NCBI RefSeq assembly: GCF_016859285.1
Contig: NC_053418.1
Location: 8,269,001 to 8,333,000 of the forward strand
DNA from: Xiphias gladius
Lineage: Eukaryota; Chordata; Actinopteri; Istiophoriformes; Xiphiidae
Length of the DNA: 64,000 nucleotides
Direction of reading: 5' to 3'
A program made the position numbers and the translations under genes. Below the pieces are notes generated by a model, which saw only the letters and a list, made by a program, of their open reading frames with translations, ran no database searches and had not been told where the DNA came from. Positions 11,376-22,502 of this stretch are shown piece after piece. Within the stretch, counting starts at the first letter, position 1; every line of letters begins with the position of its first letter.

Positions 11376-14300
11376 TGTAGTTCCCAGAAATATTTAGGCA
11401 TCTTTAACTGAACTACATTTTTTATTTTAAGGGGCATACAAGAATACTTAACTAAAGTCCCACCTACCTTATACTGTATATGCAAGAGGCCTGACAATAG
11501 CTTATCACACAGCATATCTTTTTACTGCATTACATAATTTTTTTGCTTGATATGAAAAAAAAATGCAATGAGGCTACAAAAACGCATCTACAAGTTCGCT
11601 AAATGTTTAGGCCTCTTACAGTAAATGTCAGCACACAGTGTGCCCTGCAGCTGGCTTCAGACGATTCAACCACAATTCAGATCACTGTGGACAACACCTA
11701 GCTCTTAGTGTTGCACTGCTGAGATGGGGCTGTTGCAGAGTAACACGTTGCCCTCAAAATATATATATCTGGGTCTTAACTCTTGCATTGCCACATTTGA
11801 GAACTGATTGCTAAAATATGCATCCATTTTTATTTGGCTAAATGAACATAGGCTCGTGTAGCCCTGTCAAGATGAGCTTAATCTCCCACACTGGCATCTT
11901 TTGTTTTTGTTGTTGGAATACAGAGAATTATTATATGCGCTCCATTACTACAGAACTGTAGGTTAGATTTCCCCGTAGGGCCATAGCCACAAACCCCAAT
12001 GCATCCATTTTTTGCTGTCTTTACCATTAAGTCCAGATGTCTCACCATACAAACACAGCAGATTTACTCCATAACTCTTTTGTGATGGACGTAAGTGTCA
12101 TTTTTTGTGTGTGATAACATCTGTTCTAATCTGAGACAGTGTTGGTGGGAGGCCTCTCCCACTGTGGGACTGACACACCACTGAACGCAACACGTGCTGT
12201 CTCTGCCAGGGGACGACCTGCCACAGAAAATGCCCCAGAACAGGTTTGTTTAGGGAGCTTCTGCCACTGCAGTTTGATCTCTGTGTGTGTGTGTGTGTGT
12301 GTGTTGTTTTCCCACAAGACAAACATAACAAAGGATGTACTGAGAGATGAAAAACTTTGAGGTGGTGTTGGCTTCTATCTGCAGGCTGTCTTTCTACCTT
12401 GCATGATCATATCAATAGTTATGTGTTGTGTGACAAGTCAGAAAAGGAGAAACACAACAAAGGATCTGGTTTCCTCAGGTTCTTTAGAGGTTTCAGTTAA
12501 ATATTCGTGGGTAAAAGCAAAAATGTGTAAAATGTGTTTGTTTTTTTTATCTGTGGTTTCTTTATTACTTGAGGTGAAATAAGAAAAGCTGAAGGATCAT
12601 TTAAGATAAACAACATAACCCAGTTTCTGTATCTAACTCTGTCAGAAAAACTGTGCACAATCATTGCTATTGCTAACTTATGATGAAATCTCATTATTCA
12701 ATTGAAAAAAAAAATAATATAACAGTGTAACATCATGCAAAATACTAAATCTAATAACAATAATTCAATTTTTTTGCAGGGATGGATGTGGAGAGCTGCA
12801 GGTCAAGAGCATGACGATACACCTCAGACTGGTACAGCATTTTTCTTTATTGTTTTCTTTCACTTAATTCTTACAGCGCTCCATGACGCACATGCAAACA
12901 GAAATGACGAGCATCACGGCATGATGCATACCAGGAAATGACAACTAATGGCTAAAAAAATCTGCAGAAACGTTTTGTGTAACAGAAACTGCTGGAAGCG
13001 TGTGGGAGGTCTGTGTATTATTACATTATCTGTAGTGGGATAACAAGACCTCTGTCTTGTAGAGCTTTTGGAGAAATTTTGTACAAAAAAAATGACATTT
13101 GAACAGCATAAGGTATGAAAGTTCGATATAAATCATTGTTTAAGTCTCTGTAATCAAGCCATCAAAGGACATCTCTTTTATCAAGAAACATAACACACAC
13201 ACACACACACACACACACAAGATTGGGGTTTCACCATTATTTATTTTATTATTATTTATTTGTGTATTTTGAAGTGTGTGTGAGTGAGTAAATATGGTCA
13301 ATAACCACTAATTCACCGTAACAAGTGTTTAATATGGTTTAATGTCTATGTTTGTTTGTTTGTTTGTTTTTAAATGACACAACAGAGGGCTTTCATTTTA
13401 GATCACTGAGAGAAAATGAATGCAATCGACACCATCAACGGTAAACCAGAGATGTAATACTGATATGACGCTTTGCGTGCGTGTCTTGCCTGACTGTGTT
13501 TTTTGTGTTCATAGTATTTTTTCCATTGCAGGTTCCAATGAGAGGAGACATGATTTGCGGCCATTTGCTGTTCTGGACAGAGCTACTGTGAAAGGCCAGG
13601 GAAAGTCTGTGATGAAGTTGGCAGCACCGTCACTGCTGAACGACTACTGTAAGAGAAGATACAAGTCCCTGCGTTATTCTTTGAAAAACGCCAGGGGGCA
13701 AAAAAAAAACAAACAAAGCCTCAACAACAAATCGCTTGTCAACAATTCCCATGAAAAGATCAAAACTGGTGTGTTAGTCTGTCTCTCAATACTCCCTATG
13801 TTGTCTTTGGCACTCCACACCCAAGCTCATTTCTTCCTACTCAAGATTTTAATCTTGAAAAATGGATCACGAATGTATAGTTCCATTTTTATAAGAGGCC
13901 AAATAATTTTCATACATTGGAGCACTTTGGATTTTGGTAAATACTATTTGTTGGGGACTATTTTCAGCCAGGGATGAATACACTTACATTTGTTGCTGTA
14001 GTTGTTGCTGTAGTGCTGTTGTGACATGTTCTGCACAATGAAAGAACATGTCACTAAAGTGCAACAGTAGGACACATTATTCTTAATATGAAAATTGAAT
14101 ATCACCAGCCTTATTCTTCAAAGTGGACCTTAATAACACACAGACTTTGAACTGACTCATATTATCCAGGTATCACCTTGGAACGTAGAGGAACTTGTGT
14201 GAACCAGAAATGGCCAATCAGGGCCACAGCTGACACTGAGGTCATGTCCCTAATAATTGTTTTGGATTTTTTGGTTTTATAAACTGGGATTATACAGTAT

Positions 14301-17300
14301 AATTAAAATGTATACTCATGGTGGTTATTTTATAAGATAATTCCAGTGATTTTAGACATAATGTTGCATTATCCCCTAGATTTGGCACTGTGGAGAAGAC
14401 TTTAAAGCCGGATTTAGAGCTTCATGTTGGAAAATAACATATACAGGAAGTATTACCGAACAGTTACCTGAGTAAACAAAGTATGAAAAATCTAATTCAA
14501 TTTTTAAAATTAAAATTTAAAAAATTAAGAGACCATTTGAAAAACCAGTCAGAAGCTCCTACTATCTGTTTATCTGACCATCATAAGGTCACATGACCCC
14601 ACTTTTTAAAAAAATCCACTGAAAAATGCCTCGTACTGCTGTTTTGATCAGCGAGCACATTATTGTGGCATAGCAAGCCAACAGCAAAGTATAACTCCTG
14701 ACTACGGCAAATACTTTGGTAGTTTTAACAAAAAATAAATAGAATTACACCGGTTTCATTCTGTCAATAAAGTAAAATCAGTTAAGACTCAGTCGGCACT
14801 TGACTCGTTACGCACAGAATAGCCTCTGTAGTCCTTGTTTCTTTTCCATCTCTTCCCTTTCAGACACTAATGTTCTCGACTGCAGTTGTAATGGTATGAT
14901 TGCATTAGCACTGGGCTCTTCTGTTTACCTCTGGAATTCAGAAACTCGTGCTCTGGTGGGATATTTGAACCCGAGTCCACAAGCGGGGGGTCCATACCAT
15001 CAGTCCGTCTCATCTCTGAGCTGGAGCAGAGATGGCAGAGCTCTCTGCATCGGCACCAGGCGAGGGGAGATACAGGTAAATGCTTTTGATCTTCAAGTAA
15101 ATGAGTACATAGAGGGTGGAAACTGATTCACACAAACTGTGGTAAGGGGGCCTTTGAAAGGGGAAATGTAGCAGCTAGTTGAATCAGCAGGATGACGGTT
15201 TGTGGTGCGTCTGTCTCTCTGACTCTTTAGTTGTGGGATGTTGACAATAAGCAGAATATGAGGTGTCTACCTTCACACCTTGCTGTGGTCAGAGCCCTTT
15301 CCTGGAAACAGCAGCTGCTCAGCAGGTACTGGTGTGTGTATTGATTGTTAGAACACTATATTACACAGAAAAAGGACTTATTTCATTCATTTTGAATTTT
15401 ATACACTTCACTAAAGCAGGACTGACACAAAAAGATCTCAGCTGTTTTAGGGCAATGGCTGCATCTGTACTAGATCAATCCCTTAGCAGAAGGAGAGTAT
15501 GTGAATTATCTCTAAGTATAAGAATCGCAGAATAGTTCCCATCAATATAAGGTATCTATTAAATGCAGTATTTATGGTGGGAAATAACAGTGTCAACAAT
15601 CCAACAGCGGCTCTGTTCTCGGACGTATCCATCACCTTGACCCTCGGGCTCCTGCAGCCCTGGTAGGCGCAGCCGTCCAGAAGGACGGCATCTGCAGCCT
15701 TCAGTGGTCACCAGGAGACGACTGGCTGGCCAGTGGCTCCACAGACGGCCTCCTCCGTATATGGGATAGTGACATTGCAGGGCTGACAAGGTCAAAACAT
15801 CCAGTGACTACAATGAGACAGCCCAGTGCTGTTAAGGTCAGTGGACTTGAAACTGGGACTTGAAATTAAGTCTCTCAGATGTGGTACAGTGCGTATAAAA
15901 AGTGTTCATCCCCCTTTACATCTATTTTTATTTATTTGTAATGAATTTAGATCACTTTGTACAGATCTCTTTTCACTTTGACTTTAAAGGGGTCTTTTTC
16001 GGTTGATCAGTGTCAGAAAAGCCACATTAAATCTTCTTTGACTCAATGCTGTAAAACAACAAAACACGAAAACTTGGTGCATACGTTTTATTTTTTATAG
16101 ATATGAAGCTAGTACTCAGTTGGTCTCTGTTGTGCTGCATTGTCTTAACCAAGACTAAGAGTCTATAGCCATACTACAGATGGTTGTCCTTTGTGGTGCT
16201 TTAAGCGAAATCCCAATTTTAACAGACTCAAAATGACAATTTAAACATGCTGATGTTTAGCAGGCAATGTTTTTTCATGGTTTCCATCTTAACTCAGCAT
16301 GTTTCCATGCTAATATTTGAAGGTACTTGGTCATAAAGTATTGGACAAATTGTAATTCGATGGTGGTGCTGGATGGAAAGTCAGGGGTTTGCCAAAGTTA
16401 ACACAAATTATCCCGAGGCAGGAATGAATGTGTGAACCGAATGTCATGGCAATCCATCCACTTGTTTTTAAGATATTCCAATTGTGGTCGATGGACACGC
16501 GGGCGGACCAACCAGCCGACATTGCAATCCGTACAGCCCCACCACTAAAAACATGACCTGGTGGTGCATCTTGTTACTAATCTGTCTCCCTTGCTCTACT
16601 TGCAAAAGCACACTTGCATCATCCACAGGAAGCAGACATGTTGTGTGGTTGTCTATGATTGACACAACTAAATTCACATAGTGCAAGCAAATGTGTGTTC
16701 TGTTGTATGACTTGATGATGACTACTCATGCTACTCGTGCAACCTTAAGCAGCATGATACTGGTTGGTGAAATGCTGTTAGTCGACCCTGCAGCTACTCA
16801 CTGGTCCGTTTAAACAATCAGACAATCTGCTGACCATTGTGTGTGCGCTTGTGTATTCATTGTGTTTGCGTGTTCAGGCGATGGGATGGTGTCCATGGCA
16901 GAGAAAGACGATCGCTACAGGAGGGGGGTGGAAAGATGGAGGGCTGAGAGTCTGGGACATACAATCAGGGACTTGTGTGACTTCTGTCGACACAAACTCA
17001 CAGGTGCTTACGCCTCAAATTACAGCAGAGGTTGTTTTTTTTTACCGTGTATACATATCGGATGGACCACTCGTAATGAATCTAATTGCAGATCTGTTCT
17101 CTACGATGGGCTGAAAAGAAGAGATATCTGGTCACAGGTCACGGCCTTCCTCATCACCGAGTCATCTGCTGGACTGGGGAGTCCCCCCCCCTCAACCCAA
17201 TCTACCAGCTCACAGGTTAGAGAGCCCGAAATACGATTGATGATTTAACAATTTCTCATCAGCCTCGTAGGAATAAACGTACTACAACATTTTACATGCT

Positions 17301-17969
17301 GAGTAATATTAGGTGTGACAGTTGGTCCATTGCTGCAGCTCTGTCACTGAGATATTTAATAGCCATTTTGTGCTGACACATTTGTGTCCTGGGCTTCGAG
17401 TGAATGTGAAACTACGAATGAAACACATACAAAATCACTACGTTTGATGAGATGTCACGTTTTCCTGTAGTATTGTGAGTTTCTGGAGGCAAAAAAAGAC
17501 CTAAGACCTACCTGTCAAAAACATTCTTTAAAACACATTCACGATGTTCCAAATGTTTTGCAATTGTGTTATTAATTGACACACAAATTACATTTTTTCT
17601 GGCGGGATTTTTAGGCATTTGTTTCACTTCATTATTCAGTATGACATTATGTTCATCTTGGCTGTTTGGAATGGGGGTTATTTTGCCATTGTTTGAAGAA
17701 AGTACACCTATTTGATAGTTTTTGATAGTAGTTTCTCCAAGTGGACTGACAATGACGTGTATCGTGCTTTATAAGAGTGGTGAGAAAAAAACATTAAGAC
17801 ACATTTGTTTTATAAGGGAAACAAGGTATTTAAACGTCAAAGTTCAATCATGCTGTTGATGTTTTTTTCAGGTCATTCTCATCGAGTCCTGCACTTGGCC
17901 TTAAACCCTGACAGTACTCAGATTTTCTCTGCTGGAGTGGACCAGTGCTTTCATATCTGGGGGCTTTGA
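5948..17969 (+). CDS. cdc20b: CDC20B, WD40-repeat CDC20-family protein; host gene of the miR-449 cluster
   Basis: Inferred coding exons: 5948-5986, 11020-11236, 12210-12247 (uncertain), 12780-12831, 13532-13648, 14864-15075, 15231-15325, 15608-15836, 16878-17003, 17092-17215 and 17872-17969. Together they give about 448 residues (human about 519). From 13532 onward every junction keeps phase with consensus splice sites. The protein has a poorly conserved N-terminus, then WD40 blades with SSVYLWNSETRA, GSTDGLLRIWDSD, GWCPWQRKTIATGGGWKDGG and a terminal blade ending FHIWGL. GWCPWQ and GGGWKDG are typical of CDC20B. There is no C-terminal Ile-Arg tail, which APC/C activators such as CDC20 and FZR1 use. 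Weak points are exons 2-4: the third exon needs a poor GTTTAG donor to restore phase, so an exon may be missed. Intron 1 carries the miR-449 hairpins in sense and gpx8 in antisense. CDC20B is linked to deuterosome-based centriole production in multiciliated cells. Confidence 0.88.
6103..6115 (+). promoter_or_regulatory. RFX X-box-like motif in the start of cdc20b intron 1
   Basis: GCTGCCAGGCAAC fits the X-box pattern GYNRCC-N-RGYAAC with both half-sites intact. It lies about 240 bases after the predicted transcription start. RFX2/RFX3 act with multicilin-E2F and FOXJ1 on ciliary genes, so the place is apt. It overlaps a CTG-rich stretch, so a chance match is possible. Confidence 0.35.
6551..6633 (+). 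ncRNA. mir449: miR-449-family hairpin 1 (449c-like)
   Basis: The 5' arm from 6561 reads TGGCAGTGTACCGCTGCTGG. Its seed GGCAGUG is that of the miR-34/449 family. The 3' arm around 6601-6630 (CAGCTGCCAGCTGC, then CACTGCTGC) pairs with it through a long stem with one U-U mismatch and a small bulge, leaving a terminal loop near 6583-6600. The body past the seed differs from miR-34a and is closest to miR-449c as I remember it. It is first of three hairpins inside cdc20b intron 1, on the cdc20b strand. miR-449 promotes multiciliogenesis by repressing Notch/Delta and cell-cycle targets. Confidence 0.8.
6871..6943 (+). ncRNA. mir449: miR-449-family hairpin 2 (449b/34b-like)
   Basis: The 5' arm from 6881 starts AGGCAGTGTAATGTTAGCTG. 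This matches the miR-449a/b consensus with one change in the centre and also resembles miR-34b/c. The 3' arm at 6911-6930 (GCCAGCTCACACTGCTCTGC) pairs with it: AGCTG-AC against GCCAGCT, and GCAGTGT against ACACTGC. A short lower stem joins 6871-6874 to 6940-6943. The loop is small (about 6903-6910). It lies 240 bases after hairpin 1, on the same strand and in the same intron. Confidence 0.88.
7201..7275 (+). ncRNA. mir449: miR-449-family hairpin 3 (449a-like)
   Basis: The 5' arm from 7210 starts AGGCAGTGTCTTGTTAGCTG and continues GT, one base off miR-449a/b in the centre. GTGTCTT is also the miR-34a form. The 3' arm (GCCAGCTTACCTGCTGCTGC, from 7245) pairs TTAGCTGG with CCAGCTTA near the loop and GGCAG with CTGCC below. 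The loop (about 7232-7244) is GT-rich. It is the last of the three hairpins, about 260 bases after hairpin 2 and 0.8 kb before the 3' end of antisense gpx8. Confidence 0.88.
8103..9992 (-). CDS. gpx8: Glutathione peroxidase 8-like ER membrane protein with Ser in place of the peroxidatic Cys
   Basis: Three exons on the minus strand: 9786-9992, 9355-9616 and 8103-8266, all in phase, giving 210 residues (human GPX8 is 209). Residues 19-37 (LTVLLSMTVGVGCLFLLQ) form a signal-anchor helix, so the catalytic domain should face the ER lumen. The GPX core follows: SFEVKDVRGRSVSLEKYRGK, LVVNVAS, LAFPCGQFG (family Gln), then KWNFWKFLVNPEGKVVRFW (family Trp and Asn). The tail ends RVEL, a weak KDEL-type retrieval signal. 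In human GPX8 the NVAS motif is followed by Asp-Cys, where Cys is peroxidatic. Here it reads NVASQSEQT, with an AGC serine codon at that place, so ordinary thiol peroxidase activity should be lost. The gene looks otherwise intact and constrained. It lies wholly in cdc20b intron 1, opposite strand. GPX7 is excluded by the signal anchor, N-terminus and locus. Confidence 0.92.
10540..10760 (-). repeat. Interspersed repeat of the 'cgattaatcgattag' type (copy 1, partial)
   Basis: Contains TTCTGACAATTTAAAGACAAA, TTCGATTAATTGAGAAAATA and AGATTAATTGATAA. These are pieces of a short AT-rich repeat that I recognise from percomorph genomes and that recurs at 35405-35690, 50130-50510 and 50830-51180. The class is not resolved. 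It is probably a non-autonomous element. Confidence 0.55.
11304..11371 (+). repeat. (AC)34 microsatellite
   Basis: An uninterrupted AC dinucleotide run shortly after the second coding exon of cdc20b. Open frames through it encode only Val-Cys or Thr-His repeats and are not genes. Confidence 0.97.
15885..16190 (+). repeat. Interspersed repeat starting 'acagtgcgtataaaaagtg' in a cdc20b intron
   Basis: The segment reads like a familiar teleost repeat whose copies start TACAGTGCCTATAAAAAGTATTCA and hold sequence such as GATCACTTTGTACAGATCTC, followed by TTGATCAGTGTCAGAAAAGCC. It lies between the exons ending at 15836 and starting at 16878. Its class is not determined here. Confidence 0.5.
16205..16545 (+). 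repeat. Interspersed repeat with the 'catggcaatccatcca' core (copy 1)
   Basis: Carries ATGCTGATGTTTAGCAGGCA, GAAAGTCAGGGGTTTGCCAAAG, ATGTCATGGCAATCCATCCA and a following segment close to GTGGTCGATGGACACGCGGG. The same ordered landmarks occur at 19215-19690 (inverted), 29330-29715, 43740-44305 and 60765-60995. I find no coding capacity. Confidence 0.65.
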
Positions 17970-19214
17970 TTATCAGCATAATTCAACATGGATGGTGAAT
18001 GTTGTCGGCATCTGGTCAGACCTGTGTTAAACTTTGCTTGGTAATGCCACCGCGTAGACCCTGCACATTTCCTGTCACATCCCCTGAAATAACCACATTG
18101 TCAGGCCAGTTTAACACCAACTCAACCCTACTAGCACAGTAAAAAGGTTCACACACCACAGTGTAAGGGCTTTGTGCAGGGTAAAAAAGATAAATTTGAA
18201 AATAGTTGTGATTATATAATGATTTTGTTTATATAGCACTTTACTTTGCTGTGCATAGAGAGCATAAAAATAATCACACCCATAAAAACAACAGCATAAA
18301 ATGACAGTGACATATAAAACCATCCATAATGTAAAAATACAAATAAGGATAAAAACAAACAGGAAATATGGTGGTAACACAAGAGAGCTGTATTCTGCAA
18401 ACAAATACGTGTATTAAAATTTGTTATAAAAAGGGAATGAATTTAAAGATGAAGGTTGATTATGCTGTGGCTCTCACGTTATCAGGCTTATGTGAATGTT
18501 CGCTGATGATGTGTTTCCCACGAGTGTGAGCTGAGTTTGCCTGAACTGCCATGATTCGATTTTTTTCTAAACAGAGTGCATTTGATAGGGTTTGTTTTGG
18601 AAGTAATTTAACAGTCAGGTACACATCAATAGAAAGCAGTTATCCTGGGAAAGATCTCTGTGTTGAAAGATGTCTGACATGCAAGTATATGATTAGATTT
18701 GACTTAAAAGAACACTTTGTGCAAAAGTGCCTGTGGTGAAGACTTCCTTTGGGAAAAAAAAAAAACCAAGACCCTTATCTAATGTGATATGTCTTATGGT
18801 TAACATGTTTACTGAAACTGAGTTGTAGATGAAATGGTGCAACATGTGAGGTTCAGACTGTCAACTCAGACATCTCTGTCTCAATCTACACTACAACACT
18901 TTTCATCAAGCTACAGATTGATGGTTGCATTAGATTACAACTTTTTTTTAGAAAACAAATAAGTGGAATAGAAAACACAGAACACCAAGAGGCATCATCC
19001 CTTCAGCAGAATAATATACTATGCAGTACCTGGTCTGGCTAAAACACTGATTTTATACCGCCAAGTCTTTAGTCCCGAGCCCAGTAAGTCTTTCTTAATC
19101 TTGCATATTATACAGATAATGACATATCATTCCAGTGCCTTATGGGACTGCAGTGCAAAGTTGTGATTTAAGTTGTCTCTACTTCTGAAATGCTAACTAG
19201 TTAGTGTAAGCTGC
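17970..19214. other. Spacer after cdc20b; 3' UTR, then no recognised gene
   Basis: The start will be the cdc20b 3' UTR, but I could not fix its poly(A) site. The rest is AT-rich with short unrelated frames and no splice-consistent exon. I see nothing assignable here. Confidence 0.4.
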
Positions 19215-19690
19215 CCGTCAAAACTCAAACATTGAGTTGTGAATTTGAAACCATAGGGTGGCTCTCGGGATGGCAGCACTGGTATGGTTGTTGGTCGGTC
19301 ATCAATGCCAAGAAGTTCTTCGTTCTGACATTCATGGCCTCAAGTTGATGGATCCTAGCGACTTTGGTGGCGCTCCCTCTAGCGCCACCATAAGGTTGAT
19401 ATTTGTGGTTTTTGGTAGAATGTCTCAACAACTGCTAGATAGATTGCCATAAAATTTGGTACACACATTAAGGTCCCATTCAGGATGAGCTTTTATAACT
19501 TTGAAGGTCCTCTGACTTCTCCTTATGCCCCGTCATTGGGCCAAACTGGACATGGTAAACATTTCTGTGCCCGCTAAACATCAGCTTGTTAGCATTGCCA
19601 CTATGAGCAGTTTAGCATGCTGGTGTTAGCATTTAGTTCAAAGCACCACTGTGCCCAAGTACAGACTCACTAAATCACAACACGGAGCTG
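19215..19690 (-). repeat. Interspersed repeat with the 'catggcaatccatcca' core (copy 2, inverted)
   Basis: Read on the minus strand it contains CCAAATTTTATGGCAATCTA, a segment close to AGTTGTTGAGACATTCTACC, and the GCTAACA/GCATGCTAAA motifs. The order matches copies at 16205 and 43740. On the plus strand it carries the palindromic 'gtggcgctccctctagcgccac' near 19369. Confidence 0.6.
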
Positions 19691-21339
19691 CCACCTGGGC
19701 TATAGACTCTTAGACTTTTTAAAAATTTAACCGGGCAGATTTTTTTTTTTAGGTATTTGCTGGTATTGATTAGAGCATTGACAGTAGAGAGATCACAGTA
19801 TATGATGAGAGAGAAATGGGGAACAATATGCAACAAAGGTCTCCAGCTTGATTGTTGTGGTGACACATATATGTTTTAGGAGTTCGGTAGTGACTGTTTT
19901 TTACAGTGAAACTGTGGATGTACTTTATCTTAACTGTAAGTGACCTTGTGCATTCCAAGACTGAATAACGTATAAGCAAAACTGAAATTATGACAATAAA
20001 GAAAACCGTGAAAACCCTTTGAGAGGCCTGCAGGAGCTGCCAAGTGTCTATGTGTGTCTACCTGCTGCAGCCCAAAATCTGGTGCACGAGCTCCTGAACT
20101 GCTTCTACCTTGATCATCATCTAAACGTGCAGTTTATAAAACGTTCTTGGCAGCAGCACAGAGAGCGTAGTTCATCATCAGTGCCAGATTCTCAGAAAAA
20201 CAGTGCATCAGGTCAAAGATAAGCTTGCGAAACAAAAACTCCCAAAAGAGGGTGCATCCTTACTGCTGCTGTTTAGAGTCTAGGTATCGCTTACACGGTT
20301 CGCAGTTAGGTCTAAGACCCTACATTTACAGTATAACTGGGATGAGAGGTGCAAAAATCATAATTCTGATAAGATACTTGTTCTTCCTGTAAACACTTCT
20401 CTTTCACATCCAAACCAGTTTTAAGTGTCATTTGAGTTTACACTCGATTGTCCTTGAATTTTTCCTCTTCTTTGTAGACATATCATGCATTTCTAGAAGC
20501 CGCGGACGGTTCTAGCAACTGATTATCAGATTTGAATTTCAAAGTAACAAAGTACACTCAAGCTAACATTATTCAGACTGCTAGGTCTTAAAATAGACTG
20601 CAGGGTGGAGCTACATGAGAGTATTTTTAGCATCTCCAACAGTTGTTCAGCCTGTTCAGACGCTTGGTTTGCAAAATTACACAAACTGTTGTTTCTGTTC
20701 ACCTCTATAATCAGAAAGTGCCTCACCCCACTGTGAGAACCGATTTTATAAACTTCAGAGGGAGGGAGGGAAAGCAGGGGGAGTTTTCAGGCCGCCGAGG
20801 GAAAGAGAATGGATTGCATATTGCCGAGAATCTGCATGATAATAATAATAATTATGGAAATACTGTTGGATGGAAAAGGAATGAAAAAAATAAAATCACA
20901 ACTTCAAGGAAAAAACATGGATTCTGCTGCATAGTGCCTGTGAAATGCGGAACATTTTTTAACTTGGGACAAGCTTTGACATTGCACTTTATAAGATCAT
21001 TGTAATTCGTCATTATATTCCATCATTCAGAGAATTCCTCTACAATGTAATGCCAAGTGTAGCAGCTGACAGGCGATGTAATTTACTTCAGTTATGTGTT
21101 ACTTCTGAGTAAGAACTATATGATATACCACAGCACACCTGACAGACTGTTGCTGTTTTCTGAGGAACTTTAACGTGAAGAAAAACACAATTCCACCTGC
21201 ATGTACGTTACTAGAAACTTCACACTGGACTCCAAGCATGATGGCGCTGGAAAAAAAAAATTATCCAGCAACAGACTGAGCATGGCCTGACAGCAACTGT
21301 ATAGCTAAGGACAGAATGAGGTGCTCTTATGGACAGATT

Positions 21340-21600
21340 TTGAGACAACAGGCCCCTGGGCAGGCACATGTTAAAGGGCCCCCATCTGTCCTACATGCTG
21401 TGTAAGCTAGTCCCCCAGTCCGAAAGAGAAACCAAACATTTCGTGTCTCTTTGTGGTTGTTTTGCATCTCTATGTAGTTTTTATGCAGCTCCTTTGTGGT
21501 CATTTTTATCTGTTTGTGGTCATTTTGTGTCTCTCTATGGTCGTTTTGTGTGTCTCTCTCCCTGTAATAGTTTTGTATCACTTTAGTCGTCTCTTTCAGT
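21340..21600 (+). repeat. Interspersed repeat built on a GTCTCTTTGTGGTCGTTTTG-like unit (copy 2)
   Basis: Starts ACAGGCCCCTGGGCAGGCAC and continues with units such as GTCTCTTTGTGGTTGTTTTG and TCTCTATGGTCGTTTTGTGT. It is the opposite-strand counterpart of 3500-3770. Confidence 0.65.
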
Positions 21601-21956
21601 TACAGTTTGCAGGTGAAGCAGAACTCTCAGGCACTTCGGTATTTAGTTCACATTGGAAATTCAGAGAGGCTGTCTGCCTCCTGCCCAAAGCTTCCTGTCC
21701 ACACTGACACATTGACACTCCTCTGTACAGATATTAAACTAAATAATACAGCACACTATTCAAAATATTAGTTTGTATTATGAAAGAAAAAATCCACAAA
21801 AACAAATATTGGACTGGATTCTGTTGTCAGATATTCAATAATAACAGGTAGGCCCGTTCAGTAATCCATTCATGGATGCACAGCCATGGAATCAGCTCAG
21901 AGACACAGCTGTTGATAACCCATCCATTTTCCTCTCTGTTATCTCCCCTGACTCAG

Positions 21957-22295
21957 TGGTGTGCCATGGCTTAGCAGTGGGTCAGATCTCCTCACATTAC
22001 TTCCTCATCCAGAGACCCGTGTCCCGGTCCAAAGCCCAGGCGTTCTGTCAGAGACACTACGCGGACCTCGCAGTCCTCAACACGGAAGAGCAATACTTCG
22101 CTCTCCTCGATGGCACCCTTGCAAACAAAGTCAGCTTTTGGCTTGGTCTGCAGTGCAGGGGCGTCTTCAGTGGCTGCACCCGGGTGAACAGGAGAAATTA
22201 GCAAGGCCGCTGTGCAAGCTTGGAGACCATGTCGGGGAAAGACGAGAAGCTGCTGGCTTGCTACTGTGACGGGCCGCACGTGTTTGTCTGTCAGG
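21957..22295 (+). pseudogene. C-type lectin domain exon, damaged
   Basis: A single exon-like block bounded by a good acceptor (CTCCCCTGACTCAG) and a donor (CAGG|GTGAGT). It is 339 bases long and flanked by phase-1 sites, the usual form of an exon carrying one C-type lectin domain. Recognisable parts are YFLIQRPVSRSKAQAFCQRH, YADLAVLNTEEQ, SFWLGLQ and the C-terminal CASLETMSGKDE followed by CYCDGPHVFVCQ. The main frame has a TAG at 22199-22201 before the C-terminal half. The segment where a Trp-rich motif is expected reads better in another frame (LQWLHPGEQE). A nonsense codon plus a local double frame change suggest a dead or sequence-damaged domain. I found no other exons of this gene nearby. 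Related fish genes encode multi-domain receptors or small secreted lectins. Confidence 0.65.
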
Positions 22296-22502
22296 GTGAG
22301 TGATGTTTCGTTATTGTTAATACAAGTCAGAAACTGGTAAATACGATAACTGACATTAACATAATACGTAGATATTGTTTTTTGTCTAAGGTGGATATTT
22401 GATTTTCATCACCTGCGCATGTTTGTGTCTCACATGAAAAACACACAGATGCACATTATATAGGTATACATATGCACATATACATTAATTCCCCTACATA
22501 CT

